Shown one piece after another: positions 35,353-42,899 of a stretch of DNA of 43,871 nucleotides. Under the pieces are notes generated by a model. The model searched no databases. It was not told the origin of the DNA and saw only the letters and a list, made by a program, of their open reading frames with translations. The position numbers and the translations under genes were made by a program. The stretch is from positions 1-43,871 of the forward strand of contig NZ_MQUS01000050.1 in assembly GCF_001953885.1 (NCBI RefSeq), read 5' to 3'. The DNA is from Streptomyces sp. IMTB 2501. Lineage in GTDB: Bacteria > Actinomycetota > Actinomycetes > Streptomycetales > Streptomycetaceae. Position 1 is the first letter of the stretch. Every line of letters starts with the position of its first letter.

Positions 35353-35733
35353 ATGCATCTCGTCCCCGCGGAACGTGCCGGGCAGCGCACCATCGACGGC
35401 CATCGAGTCTGCGACGCCATCGCCGCCGTCGGCGAGCCCGAGCACGTACGCGCCTGGGCCGACCGCTTCTCCCTGCTCTCCGATCCCCGACGCCTGTCCC
35501 TGCTGCTCGCCCTTCACGAGGCCGGCCCCATCGCCGTGTCCGACCTCGCCGTCGCCACCGGGATGCGGGACACCGCCGTCTCCCAGGCCCTGCGCCTCCT
35601 GCGCACCGCAGGCATCGTCGAGGGCGAGAAGGACGGCCGGATCGTGCGCTACCGACTCGTCGACGGACCGGTTTCCGCGCTGCTGCGACACTGCACATCC
35701 GAGCCTGGGGGGCACGCTCCCGCAATCCCTTGA
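35353..35733 (+). CDS. ArsR/SmtB-family metal-responsive repressor
   Basis: 126 residues from the ATG at 35353. A GTG at 35332 with an agggtg site would add seven residues including Cys and one more Met, and may be the true start. Winged-helix: LLSDPRRLSLLLALHEAGPIA, recognition helix MRDTAVSQALRLLRTAGIV, wing EKDGRIVRYRL. Possible metal ligands: His/Cys in DGHRVCDA and the C-terminal LLRHCTSEPGGHAP. Next to a NiCoT permease, so nickel or cobalt sensing (like NmtR/KmtR) is the best guess. Confidence 0.9.
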   Translation: MHLVPAERAGQRTIDGHRVCDAIAAVGEPEHVRAWADRFSLLSDPRRLSLLLALHEAGPIAVSDLAVATGMRDTAVSQALRLLRTAGIVEGEKDGRIVRYRLVDGPVSALLRHCTSEPGGHAPAIP

Positions 35734-35771
35734 CCGGTCACTCGACCAAGGTGGTGCTGCGTCAGGGACTC

Positions 35772-35868
35772 TCAGCTGAAGGCGAGCCCACGGAAAGCGT
35801 TGCGGACGTCGGTCAGCAGCGCGCGGTCGCGGGTGTCGTAGAGCTTGTTGGTCAGGAGAGTGGTGCGT
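35772..35868 (-). pseudogene. C-terminal remnant of an unidentified protein
   Basis: The minus strand encodes TTLLTNKLYDTRDRALL and ends in NAFRGLAFS before a stop at 35772-35774. It reads as a real protein end, but an in-frame stop lies about 55 bp upstream (TAG) and there is no start. A gene was cut here. I do not recognise the parent family. Confidence 0.45.
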
Positions 35869-35891
35869 GAACTGCCCCTTCTCTGCGCAGA

Positions 35892-35907
35892 AAGCCCCTC
35901 AGGGGCC
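35892..35907 (-). terminator. Terminator of the deformylase remnant
   Basis: On the minus strand gcccct-ga-ggggc followed by ttt, directly after the deformylase stop. Confidence 0.7.
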
Positions 35908-35912
35908 TACTC

Positions 35913-36333
35913 TTATGCCCAGGCTCGTCCGGTCTGCCGGTATTCCTCCACCGGAATCGGGTCGACGCCGGTTCGCATGCGGGCGGTGTACAGCAGGCCG
36001 TCGAGGTGGTCGACTTCGTGGTGGATGAGGCGGGCGAGGCCGCGTTCGTAGACGGTGGTCGGGGTCTCGCCCGCCAGGGTGGTGGCTTCCACCGTGATCT
36101 TCAGCGGGCGGGGGACGAGGCCGCGTACGTCGAAGAAGCTGAGGCAGCCCTCGTACTGCTCGTCCGTCTCCTCGGAGCGGTTGGTGATGCGGGGGTTGAG
36201 CAGGATGACGGCCGGGGCGTCGTCGGGCGGCAGGACGACGGCCGCAGCGCGGGCGATGCCGATCTGGGGGGCGGGGATGCCCATGCCCTTGGCGAAGGGG
36301 TGGATCTGGCCGATGCCCTCGATGGCGGCGACG
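35913..36333 (-). pseudogene. def: Peptide deformylase, 5'-truncated
   Basis: About 140 residues of a peptide deformylase, which removes the N-formyl group from new proteins. All three catalytic motifs are present: GMGIPAPQIG, EGCLSFFDVRG (Cys ligand) and HHEVDHLDG (HExxH). The sequence is deformylase-like only from about AAIEGIGQIHPFAKG; upstream the DNA is the start of an integrase fragment on the other strand, so the first ~50 residues and the start are missing. The open frame runs on through the antisense of the integrase, which is not real coding. Confidence 0.8.
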
Positions 36334-37240
36334 TGATCCCCAGATGGGACACCACTCCGCTGGGCCGCGTCCAGTTCGAGGACATCGCCGAGTGGCTCGC
36401 GGATCTGCTGTCCGGCGAGGCGACCGGCGGCAGAAAGCTCAGCCCCCGCTCGGTCCGCAAGGCGTACGTCGTCCTCAGCCGCGTTCTCGGCTACGCGGTC
36501 AAGGCCCGTCGTCTGGCGGTCAATCCGGCTGTCGGTGTTCCTCTGCCGAAGGCGGCGCCGGCTGACCACGTGTACCTGGACGACATGCAGGTCGACGCGC
36601 TGGCCAACGCGTCAGGTGCCTGCCGGGTGTTCATCCTGCTGCTGGCCTACACCGGCCTGCGCTGGGGTGAGGCGTCCGCGCTGAAGGTGGGCCGCGTCGA
36701 CCTGGACGCCTGCCGGGCTCATATCGTCGAGGCGTACGCCGAGGACAACGGCAAGCTCTACCTCGACACCCCCAAGAACCACGAGCGCCGGTCCGTGCCG
36801 ATCCCGCGGTTCCTGGCCGAGGAGCTGAAGCCCCACGTCCAAGGGCGGGGAGATGAGGAGTTGCTCCTCACCGCCCCACAGAGCGGACCGCTGCGGGCCC
36901 GCAACTTCCGTCAGCGGTTCTTCGCGCCGGCGGTCGTGAAGGCCGGGCTGGGGCACCTCAAGGTCACCCGCACAAGCTGCGGCACACGGCGGCTTCGCCG
37001 GCCATCGCCAGCGGCGCGGACGTCAACGTCGTCCAGACGATGCTGGGCCACAAGTCCGCGACGCTGACCCTGGACACGTACGGGCACCTCTTCCCGGACC
37101 GTCTGGACGAGGTCTCGAAGAAGATGCACAAGCGCCGCTCCAAGCAGCTGGCCAAGGCGAAGGCCAAGCTGGAGAAGGCGGAGAGGAAGGCCCGCAAGGC
37201 CGCCGAGGAGGTGGCCGCCCTGGAGGATCCCGCAGCGTGA
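36332..37240 (+). pseudogene. int: Tyrosine recombinase (integrase), 5'-truncated and frameshifted
   Basis: Remains of an integrative-element tyrosine recombinase. The core-binding part begins abruptly at VIPRWDTTPLGRVQFEDIAEWL (no start, roughly 100 residues missing). The catalytic domain has Arg in YTGLRWGEA, then HKLRHTAAS, LGHKSATLTLDTYGHLF with the Tyr nucleophile, and a Lys/Glu-rich coiled tail. A one-base loss near 36971 (gtcacccgcac) puts HKLRHT and the Tyr in another frame. Both defects make it inactive as written; the frameshift alone might be a sequencing error, the truncation not. Confidence 0.88.
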
Positions 37241-37268
37241 TGTGTGCCTTACGCGTGCTGGGTATGAC

Positions 37269-37309
37269 AGCAGGGGTCGCTTCGGCGGGGCGGTGAAGCG
37301 ACCCCTGCT
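37269..37309 (+). terminator. Terminator after integrase
   Basis: Perfect 15-bp stem (agcaggggtcgcttc and complement), 11-nt loop, then ttcggg; 28 bp after the integrase stop and also facing the minus-strand gene that ends at 37319. Confidence 0.85.
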
Positions 37310-37318
37310 TTCGGGCTG

Positions 37319-37654
37319 CTAGGGCAGGTCACGTCGGACCAACGCCTGAGCGAACGGTTCTCCGGCGGCCCGGGCGTAGGCCATCCGCTCGCGCACCTCG
37401 CCGAGGGTGCGTGGGCGGTAGCCGGGGCCGCCGCAACAGCTCTTGTGGAAGCGCACACCGGCGTGGAGCAGTACGGAGAGGGTGCGCCAGGCAGCGGTGT
37501 CCCGTCTCTTGGGTGCGGCGAAGGCGGAGCCGACGTGGATCAGTGGTTCGGCGCAGCGTGGACAGACCCGGTCGTGGTCGTGGTAGCCCGGGTAGGGCTG
37601 CTTGTACGAGGCCCGGCAGGGCAGGCAAACGTACGAGGTCTTTCCATGGGCCAT
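37319..37654 (-). CDS. Small zinc-ribbon-like protein of integrative elements
   Basis: 111 residues from the ATG at 37654 (weak ribosome site; upstream starts possible). Two CxxC pairs, YVCLPCRASYKQ and RVCPRCAEPLIH, form a probable zinc ribbon; later FHKSCCGG adds Cys. The family is common in Streptomyces genomes, often with misleading annotations, and I know no function. The neighbouring integrase and att fragment support an element origin. Confidence 0.75.
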   Translation of the reverse strand: MAHGKTSYVCLPCRASYKQPYPGYHDHDRVCPRCAEPLIHVGSAFAAPKRRDTAAWRTLSVLLHAGVRFHKSCCGGPGYRPRTLGEVRERMAYARAAGEPFAQALVRRDLP

Positions 37655-37757
37655 GCGGCCAGGGTAGGCCCGCAGCAGGGTCGGGCTCGACAGATTTCCG
37701 GCATGCTGCACAGCTCTTCAATAGAGGTGGGGCGGCGACGGCCGACCGTACTTGCTT

Positions 37758-38090
37758 CTACTCGCCGCCTCGGAGTGCTGCGTCGATGGCGTCAGCAGCG
37801 TCCCTCGCGGCCAGCTCGCTGATCTCCCTGGGGACCTCGCGGTCGTCATACACGAAGAGTCTTGCGCCGACGACGTGGGTCTTCGGGTGCCAGCAGAGAC
37901 GACGGCCCGCCTCGCGTGCAGCACGACGGACGTCCTTCAGTTCGCCCATCTCCGCAAGATCGCCGCTGCTCAGGATCAGCTGCCCGTGGTAGCCCCGGTA
38001 GCGAGGCTTCAGCGAAGCCCGCATCAGGCCCTCCAAGCGGTCGACCAGCTTCTCGTACCGGCGCCCGGCCAGCTCGTCCTTCGCGGACAT
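37758..38090 (-). CDS. Hypothetical protein of the integrative element
   Basis: 110 residues; ATG at 38090 with ggggag ahead. Charged alpha/beta sequence (KLVDRLEGLMRASLKPRYRG, RRAAREAGRRLCWHPKTHVVG, DREVPREISELAARDAADAI). No motif I recognise. 103 bp upstream of the zinc-ribbon gene, same strand, likely one operon. The open frame extends upstream through the tRNA fragment, which is not coding. Confidence 0.65.
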   Translation of the reverse strand: MSAKDELAGRRYEKLVDRLEGLMRASLKPRYRGYHGQLILSSGDLAEMGELKDVRRAAREAGRRLCWHPKTHVVGARLFVYDDREVPREISELAARDAADAIDAALRGGE

Positions 38091-38151
38091 CTCGCACAGC
38101 TCCCCGCCTCTGCCCGCAGCCGCATGTGTGCCATATGTGTGCTGCAAGCGC

Positions 38152-38186
38152 AGGGCCCCTCCCGTCCGCTGGACGGAAGGGGCCCT
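38152..38186 (-). terminator. Terminator following the tRNA-Arg 3' fragment
   Basis: Perfect 16-bp arms (agggcccctcccgtcc and complement), 3-nt loop, 17 bp past the tRNA 3' end on the minus strand. This is what one expects behind a genuine tRNA gene, so fragment B is probably the displaced native 3' end. Confidence 0.8.
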
Positions 38187-38202
38187 GACCTGGTGTTTCT
38201 CT

Positions 38203-38272
38203 GTGCCCCCGGCAGGATTCGAACCTGCGACACCCGCTTTAGGAGTGGGATCGAATCCTTGCCGGGGGTGCC
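38203..38272 (-). repeat. 3' half of tRNA-Arg(CCU), attachment-site remnant B
   Basis: The minus strand from about 38246 to 38203 reads CTCCTAAAGCGGGTG, then a perfect T-arm (GCAGGTTCGAATCCTGC) and acceptor CGGGGGCAC. That is the anticodon loop (CCU) through the 3' end of tRNA-Arg. The 5' half is absent. The other side (38247-38272) is itself a T-arm/acceptor-like sequence in opposite orientation, so the whole site is an imperfect ~22-bp inverted repeat. Integration with a crossover in the anticodon loop would leave this scar. Confidence 0.82.
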
Positions 38273-38360
38273 TGGCGCTGCCGCGCGGTGCTGTTTCCCC
38301 TGGTCGGAACCGCATGGCAAGCCACTTGATCCGGCTCATGCCGCTCTGTATCGGGCTGTC

Positions 38361-38380
38361 CGCTCACGCATCGCTCACGC
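38361..38380 (+). other. Paired CGCTCACGC motifs, candidate integrase arm sites
   Basis: CGCTCACGC occurs at 38361-38369 and 38372-38380, and again at 39164-39172 beside fragment C. Short direct repeats next to att sites are typical of tyrosine-integrase arm binding. Confidence 0.4.
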
Positions 38381-38406
38381 GCAGTCGGCTGCTCAGCAGC
38401 GAGTGA

Positions 38407-38973
38407 TCAGATCTGGCCGAGGTCGATCTCCACCGGGAAGGGGGCCGCTGCCTTGAGGACGCCGGTGAACACGTCTCCGTCCCGGTAGGTCTTCGTCGCG
38501 GGGTCGAGGAGGTAGGTGTACACGAGAGGAACGCCTGTCGCGGCCTGCTCGATCCTCCAGTAGAAGCCGATGCCCGCCTTGGCGTACTGGTCGACCTTCA
38601 CGATCCGGTCGGTGGTCTCCGAGCCTGGCGACACCACCTCCGCGACCAGCAGCACGTGCTCAGGGCGGGTGGGGGTGATGTCGATCGTGTCCGCGCGGTA
38701 CACGACGACGTCCGGGCGGCGATTGGTGAGCGGGACGTCCTGAAGCCGGACGTCGAAGTCCGTGTCAGCGTTCCACTCCGGGCCCGAGGCGGCATCCAGG
38801 GCGTTCGCCAGAATCCGGGCCAGCCGGTTGTGCCGCTTGGACGCACTCGGACTCACGACGATCATCCCGTCCACGATCTCGATGCCGGCGCACTGCTCCT
38901 CGGACCAGGACTCGTACTCCTCCGCCGTGATCTGCTCATGCATCCACGCCGGGGCCATCATCTCGGCCGTCAT
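38407..38973 (-). CDS. Uma2-family (DUF820) restriction-nuclease-fold protein
   Basis: 188 residues from the ATG at 38973 (gggagg site). PD-(D/E)xK-like core: FDVRLQDVPLTNRRPDVVVY, LLVAEVVSPGSETTDRIVK, with the Asp, Glu and Lys in place. N-terminal ITAEEYESW and EIVDGMIVVSPSASKRHN are typical of Uma2 proteins, common in Streptomyces and cyanobacteria, of unclear role. It lies alone between att fragments B and C. Confidence 0.9.
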   Translation of the reverse strand: MTAEMMAPAWMHEQITAEEYESWSEEQCAGIEIVDGMIVVSPSASKRHNRLARILANALDAASGPEWNADTDFDVRLQDVPLTNRRPDVVVYRADTIDITPTRPEHVLLVAEVVSPGSETTDRIVKVDQYAKAGIGFYWRIEQAATGVPLVYTYLLDPATKTYRDGDVFTGVLKAAAPFPVEIDLGQI

Positions 38974-39163
38974 GAAGCACCTCCCAGACACTGTGCTGCG
39001 GGCCCGATCCCGCTGGGTTCAGCGTACGGTCTGCCGTCCGTCCGGCACGCTGATCTCGCTCACATGAGGTGCACGCCGAGAAGTTCAGTCTGGCCTGAAC
39101 CGGAAAGGGGCCCGACGCCCAGACCTGCGCATACAGACCCGCTACCGGCCGACCAGCACCTGT

Positions 39164-39202
39164 CGCTCACGCAAAACGGCCCCGGACGAGGAGTCCGAGG
39201 CC
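39164..39202 (-). terminator. Terminator-like direct repeat beside fragment C (copy 1)
   Basis: On the minus strand a 10-bp stem (one mismatch) with a short loop, then a gtttt run, 54 bp past the 3' end of tRNA fragment C. The first ~27 bases (CGCTCACGC + aaacggccccgg...) recur at 43708-43734. The surrounding gap 38974-39407 holds no gene. Confidence 0.65.
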
Positions 39203-39255
39203 GAATAGAGCGCCTCCCTGGAAGGAGAAACCCCAGTTCAACGGCGTACTGCATG

Positions 39256-39322
39256 GTGCCCCGGCATGATTCGAACGTGCGACAGCCGCTTTAGGAGTGG
39301 GACCGAATCCTTGCCGGGTGGT
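39256..39322 (-). repeat. 3' half of tRNA-Arg(CCU), attachment-site remnant C
   Basis: Direct repeat of fragment B: about 65 bp with only a handful of mismatches, 1.05 kb away and in the same orientation (CTCCTAAAGCGGC, T-loop TTCGAAT, GGGGCACC). Mismatches disturb the T-stem (GCACG/CATGC), so it is decaying. B and C bracket the Uma2 gene. Confidence 0.8.
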
Positions 39323-39407
39323 TCCTCGTCGTGCCGGGTAGCGAGCATGCTGCCGCACTCGACATCCTCATCCTGGGGCCGGGGAGCGAGCGGGTCTGAC
39401 CAGGGGC

Positions 39408-42400
39408 GTGCCATTGTTGAACCCGTTGATGACCGGTTGGCGCGGGGGGAACGGCGTGCGGCTGTCGCGGGACATCACTGGGTGGGCGTTCATGGTGGAG
39501 GTGGACGGTGTCCGGCATGCCGGACTGGCGGTAGGGCTGGCTGGCATCAGCCCGTTCACCGCCGGTGACGGGGCCGGAGGCAGCCTGTTCACCCGCGCGA
39601 ATGGCTGGTGGAGCCTCCCGGTGCTCCTCTCGCTGAACGACCTGCCCCTCGGCCACCCTGTCGATCACAGGTGGTGTGTCACACAGGATGACGGAGGCGT
39701 GCTATCCGTCCTCAGCCCAGACGGCGCGTACTTTGTGCACGACCTCCGCCTGGAAGTGCCGCCGGGCTGGCGGGAGACGGTGATCGCCTCAGGTTCGGTC
39801 ATGCTGGTCGTCTCCCATGTGCTGCCTACCACGGACGATGCGATCGGCGCGCTCGACTTCGAAACGCGGCAGGGGATGGTGTGCGCCGGCCCAGTGCGTT
39901 TCGGTGAGCCGGGCTACGGACCGCGTGATGAGGAGGGAGGCACGCCGACGGCCAGGTTCCTCATCGACCCGGTCGGCACGCTGATGGAGCTGGCACATTA
40001 CGTGTGCGACCGGATCCTGTCGTTGTCCGAGGCGAAGCAACAGGCGCGCGAACTGGAGCAGACGCGACAAGCCCTGGCGGAACAGACGGACCAAGCGCTG
40101 CCCGCCGAGGCGATGGTGGAACTGCTGTTCCGGGACGAGTTCCTCGACCACCGCGGTCTGGCCGAGCTCATGTATATCTACTGGAGGCTGGTCGCCGAGG
40201 TCGCCGACGCCTGCGGGGCGGAGGCCGCCTGGCGGGACGCGGCGCTTCGTACCGTCGAGTCGGCCGTCCACCTGGTGGCGGACCGGTGCGATCGCGCGGT
40301 GTTCGAGGAAGCCGACGCGGTGTCGTCACGGCTGATCGACAAACTGAGCGATCCCGCCGAACTGGAAGCCGGGCTGCTGGCCGCCGCCCGGTTGCGTATG
40401 GCCACCCGGGGAGCGGAGGACTTCGCCGCCGATCACTACGCCCGCGGGATGCGTACCGTCTGGTCCGCTCGGCTGGACGCGGATCTGTACCGCACGTGGT
40501 TCACCGACGAGGAGCCCTTCCAGGCCGAGTCCCACCGGCTGGTGGCGGAGGCGGGACACTTGGTGCTGCGCGCTCTGGAGCTGGACGGCGGGAAGCGAAA
40601 GCCCCGGCTCCTGGCTTCGTTGGCGCAGTTCCTCGCGGACGGAGAGGGAGTTCACCGGGATGCCGCCGGCGCCGCGCTGTCGGCATGGCTCGACTCGTCG
40701 ACCGCCGACGATCCGGATGTCGCCCTGTTCCTACTCAGGGTGCTGAATGAGATTCCCCCGGACATGGTCGACGGGTTCCCCAGGGCGGTGTTCGGGTCGT
40801 CCTTGACCGATTTCGTAGCCGCTCATGGCAGCAACGTAACCGCGAAGGTGATCAGCCAGGGCGTCAACCTGGCCCGGGAACGCGCCGACCGGCCGCTGCT
40901 GCGCACCGTGCTGAACTGGGCAGAGCAGCTCGGCGTCCACTGGGACCACGCCCACCGCAGGCAGTTGACCGAGGCACGGCTCCACGTGTTGCCCGACGAC
41001 CCCACCGACTGCCCGGGGCCCGACCATCCGCTTGCGGCGTCGTTCCCGCAATCCTGGACCCCGACGCAGCGGTCGGCGGCGCTGCTGCATGCGGCCGCAC
41101 ATGCCCGCGACCTGCGGCAGCCGACGCTGGGACTAACCCTCCTGCGGCAGGCGGGCGACGTACGGAGCGAAGAAGCCAGACTGCTGACGGCGGACCTGTA
41201 CTACCAGTCGGCCCAGGCGGGCGAGCCGGTCTCCAGCCCTGTCCCGTTCCCGTGGGGTTACTACACGTACGCGGCACTCGGCTACGCCTCGCTCGGCTTC
41301 GAGGAACTGGCGAGGGCGAGCCTGGTGCCGTTAGTGCAGCAGGTGGGCAACCTCCGCGGCGAAGAACTCAAGGCAGCGCTGTCCGCGATCATCGTGGACG
41401 TGCCGAACTTCGACACGAGCCGCGCGCCTGAACTCGGCGGGGTACTGCGCGACCTCGTGCACTCGGCGGTCTGGCAGCTCAGCGCGGAATCCGAGACCCT
41501 ACCGCTGGGGCTGATGCTCGGTCTGCAGCAGGCGGGCAAGGGACCGGAGCTGGGCGCATGGTGGCGGATCGACGGTCCGCTCGCGCTGCCCGCGCACATC
41601 CAGCACTTTCACGGCAAGCTGCGCGACCTGGAGGAGCCCGCCGCCTCCCATGGCGCGTCTGGCGCGACGCCGCACCTGCTGAACGTACTGGACTCCGACC
41701 ACCGTCCCGGCGGCCACGACACTCAGCAGATCGCCCGGAACGTGCGGTGGCGCATATCGTCGCTCATCGACGATGAGCTGAGTCGCCGCTCCGCACCGCT
41801 CATCGACGACCAGCACCTCTGGGCGAAGACGCACCAACTGCTGGACGACCGGACCGTACTGCTGACTTGGTTCCTGCCCGCCGCTGTGAGCGGCGCAGCC
41901 GTGCTTCTCGCGGTCACCAGGCAGGGCCGGGAGCTCGTCGTGCACCTGGGCGACGGCGCGGACGAGAACAACGACCGGCACCCGGTGGCGGACCGGGTCG
42001 AAGCGATCAGGACGGAGGTCGAACGCGACCCGCTGTTCGGCGACGTGACGCCGGAAGGCAGCCGACTGCTGCGGCAGCCGGGCGACATGCCGCTCGGCGG
42101 CAGCGAACTGTGGGACAAGTGGCGGGCCCAGGGCAAGGACCGGATCCTGGCCTGGCCGCACGGCGCGCTGCACTACCTGCCGCTACCGCTATGCCGCACC
42201 GAGGACCGGATGATCGCCGACGACTGGACGGTCACCACCATCGCCGGCCTCGAAGCCCTGACGCCCGCCGCGGGCCCCGTACGGCCGTGCCGCACCGCGG
42301 TGCTGGCCTCCGCCGACGGCGGCGTGCCCTACGGGCTGCACGCCGAACCGGCGCTGGAGGAGCACGCGCGGAAGGTCGCCGACGCGGTCGGCGCGGACGC

Positions 42401-42899
42401 TGTCACCGGGCCCGCGGCCACACGTGACAGGTTGCTCGCCGAACTGGCCACGGCGGACGTGGTCCACATCGCCGTACACGGGACGCTGGACCAGGACGCG
42501 CCGTGGATGCACTGCCTCTACCTCACCCCGGACCGTGACGACGACGGGCGAGTGTTCGCCTACGACTTCCTGGAGGCCGACCTGCGCGGTGTCCGCCTGA
42601 TCACTCTCGCCGCGTGCGAGTCAGCGCTGGGCCGATTCGACTGCGCGGACAACGTCCGGGGCATCCCGTCGGCACTGATCACCGCTGGCGCGCAGGCCGT
42701 CGTCGGGTGTCTGTGGCCCGTACGCCCGGAGCCGACCACGTACTTCTACCACTACATGCACCATCGGGTCGCGCACGGCACGCACCCGGAGCGCGCCTTC
42801 CGCGAGGCCCAACTCGCCACCCGTGCCCGGCATCCCCACTACCGTGACTGGGGAGCGTTCACCTACCTGCATGGTCGGAGCAAGGGAGCCGTGGCATGA
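39408..42899 (+). CDS. Large CHAT-domain (caspase-like) protease
   Basis: 1163 residues from the GTG at 39408; an in-frame ATG at 39429 is possible and the ribosome site is poor. N-terminal ~200 residues are beta-rich (ITGWAFMVEVDGVRHAGLAVG, VDHRWCVTQDDGGVL) and may be a separate sensor or protease-like fold. Then comes a coiled segment (SLSEAKQQARELEQTRQALA, ~205-228) and a long helical, TPR-like region (~230-800). The C-terminal CHAT domain has the catalytic dyad His1024 (VVHIAVHGTLDQ) and Cys1070 (ITLAACESALG), followed by GAQAVVGCLWPV. CHAT enzymes are separase/caspase relatives used in bacterial immunity and programmed death. Coupled to the next gene. Confidence 0.88.
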   Translation: MPLLNPLMTGWRGGNGVRLSRDITGWAFMVEVDGVRHAGLAVGLAGISPFTAGDGAGGSLFTRANGWWSLPVLLSLNDLPLGHPVDHRWCVTQDDGGVLSVLSPDGAYFVHDLRLEVPPGWRETVIASGSVMLVVSHVLPTTDDAIGALDFETRQGMVCAGPVRFGEPGYGPRDEEGGTPTARFLIDPVGTLMELAHYVCDRILSLSEAKQQARELEQTRQALAEQTDQALPAEAMVELLFRDEFLDHRGLAELMYIYWRLVAEVADACGAEAAWRDAALRTVESAVHLVADRCDRAVFEEADAVSSRLIDKLSDPAELEAGLLAAARLRMATRGAEDFAADHYARGMRTVWSARLDADLYRTWFTDEEPFQAESHRLVAEAGHLVLRALELDGGKRKPRLLASLAQFLADGEGVHRDAAGAALSAWLDSSTADDPDVALFLLRVLNEIPPDMVDGFPRAVFGSSLTDFVAAHGSNVTAKVISQGVNLARERADRPLLRTVLNWAEQLGVHWDHAHRRQLTEARLHVLPDDPTDCPGPDHPLAASFPQSWTPTQRSAALLHAAAHARDLRQPTLGLTLLRQAGDVRSEEARLLTADLYYQSAQAGEPVSSPVPFPWGYYTYAALGYASLGFEELARASLVPLVQQVGNLRGEELKAALSAIIVDVPNFDTSRAPELGGVLRDLVHSAVWQLSAESETLPLGLMLGLQQAGKGPELGAWWRIDGPLALPAHIQHFHGKLRDLEEPAASHGASGATPHLLNVLDSDHRPGGHDTQQIARNVRWRISSLIDDELSRRSAPLIDDQHLWAKTHQLLDDRTVLLTWFLPAAVSGAAVLLAVTRQGRELVVHLGDGADENNDRHPVADRVEAIRTEVERDPLFGDVTPEGSRLLRQPGDMPLGGSELWDKWRAQGKDRILAWPHGALHYLPLPLCRTEDRMIADDWTVTTIAGLEALTPAAGPVRPCRTAVLASADGGVPYGLHAEPALEEHARKVADAVGADAVTGPAATRDRLLAELATADVVHIAVHGTLDQDAPWMHCLYLTPDRDDDGRVFAYDFLEADLRGVRLITLAACESALGRFDCADNVRGIPSALITAGAQAVVGCLWPVRPEPTTYFYHYMHHRVAHGTHPERAFREAQLATRARHPHYRDWGAFTYLHGRSKGAVA

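Noticed and set aside
36960..36985. Programmed frameshift in the integrase
   Set aside because: There is no slippery sequence or known frameshifting in this family, and the gene is also truncated at its start, so decay is simpler.
38203..38272. Functional tRNA gene
   Set aside because: Only the anticodon loop to 3' end is present; D-arm, 5' acceptor strand and 5' anticodon stem are missing.
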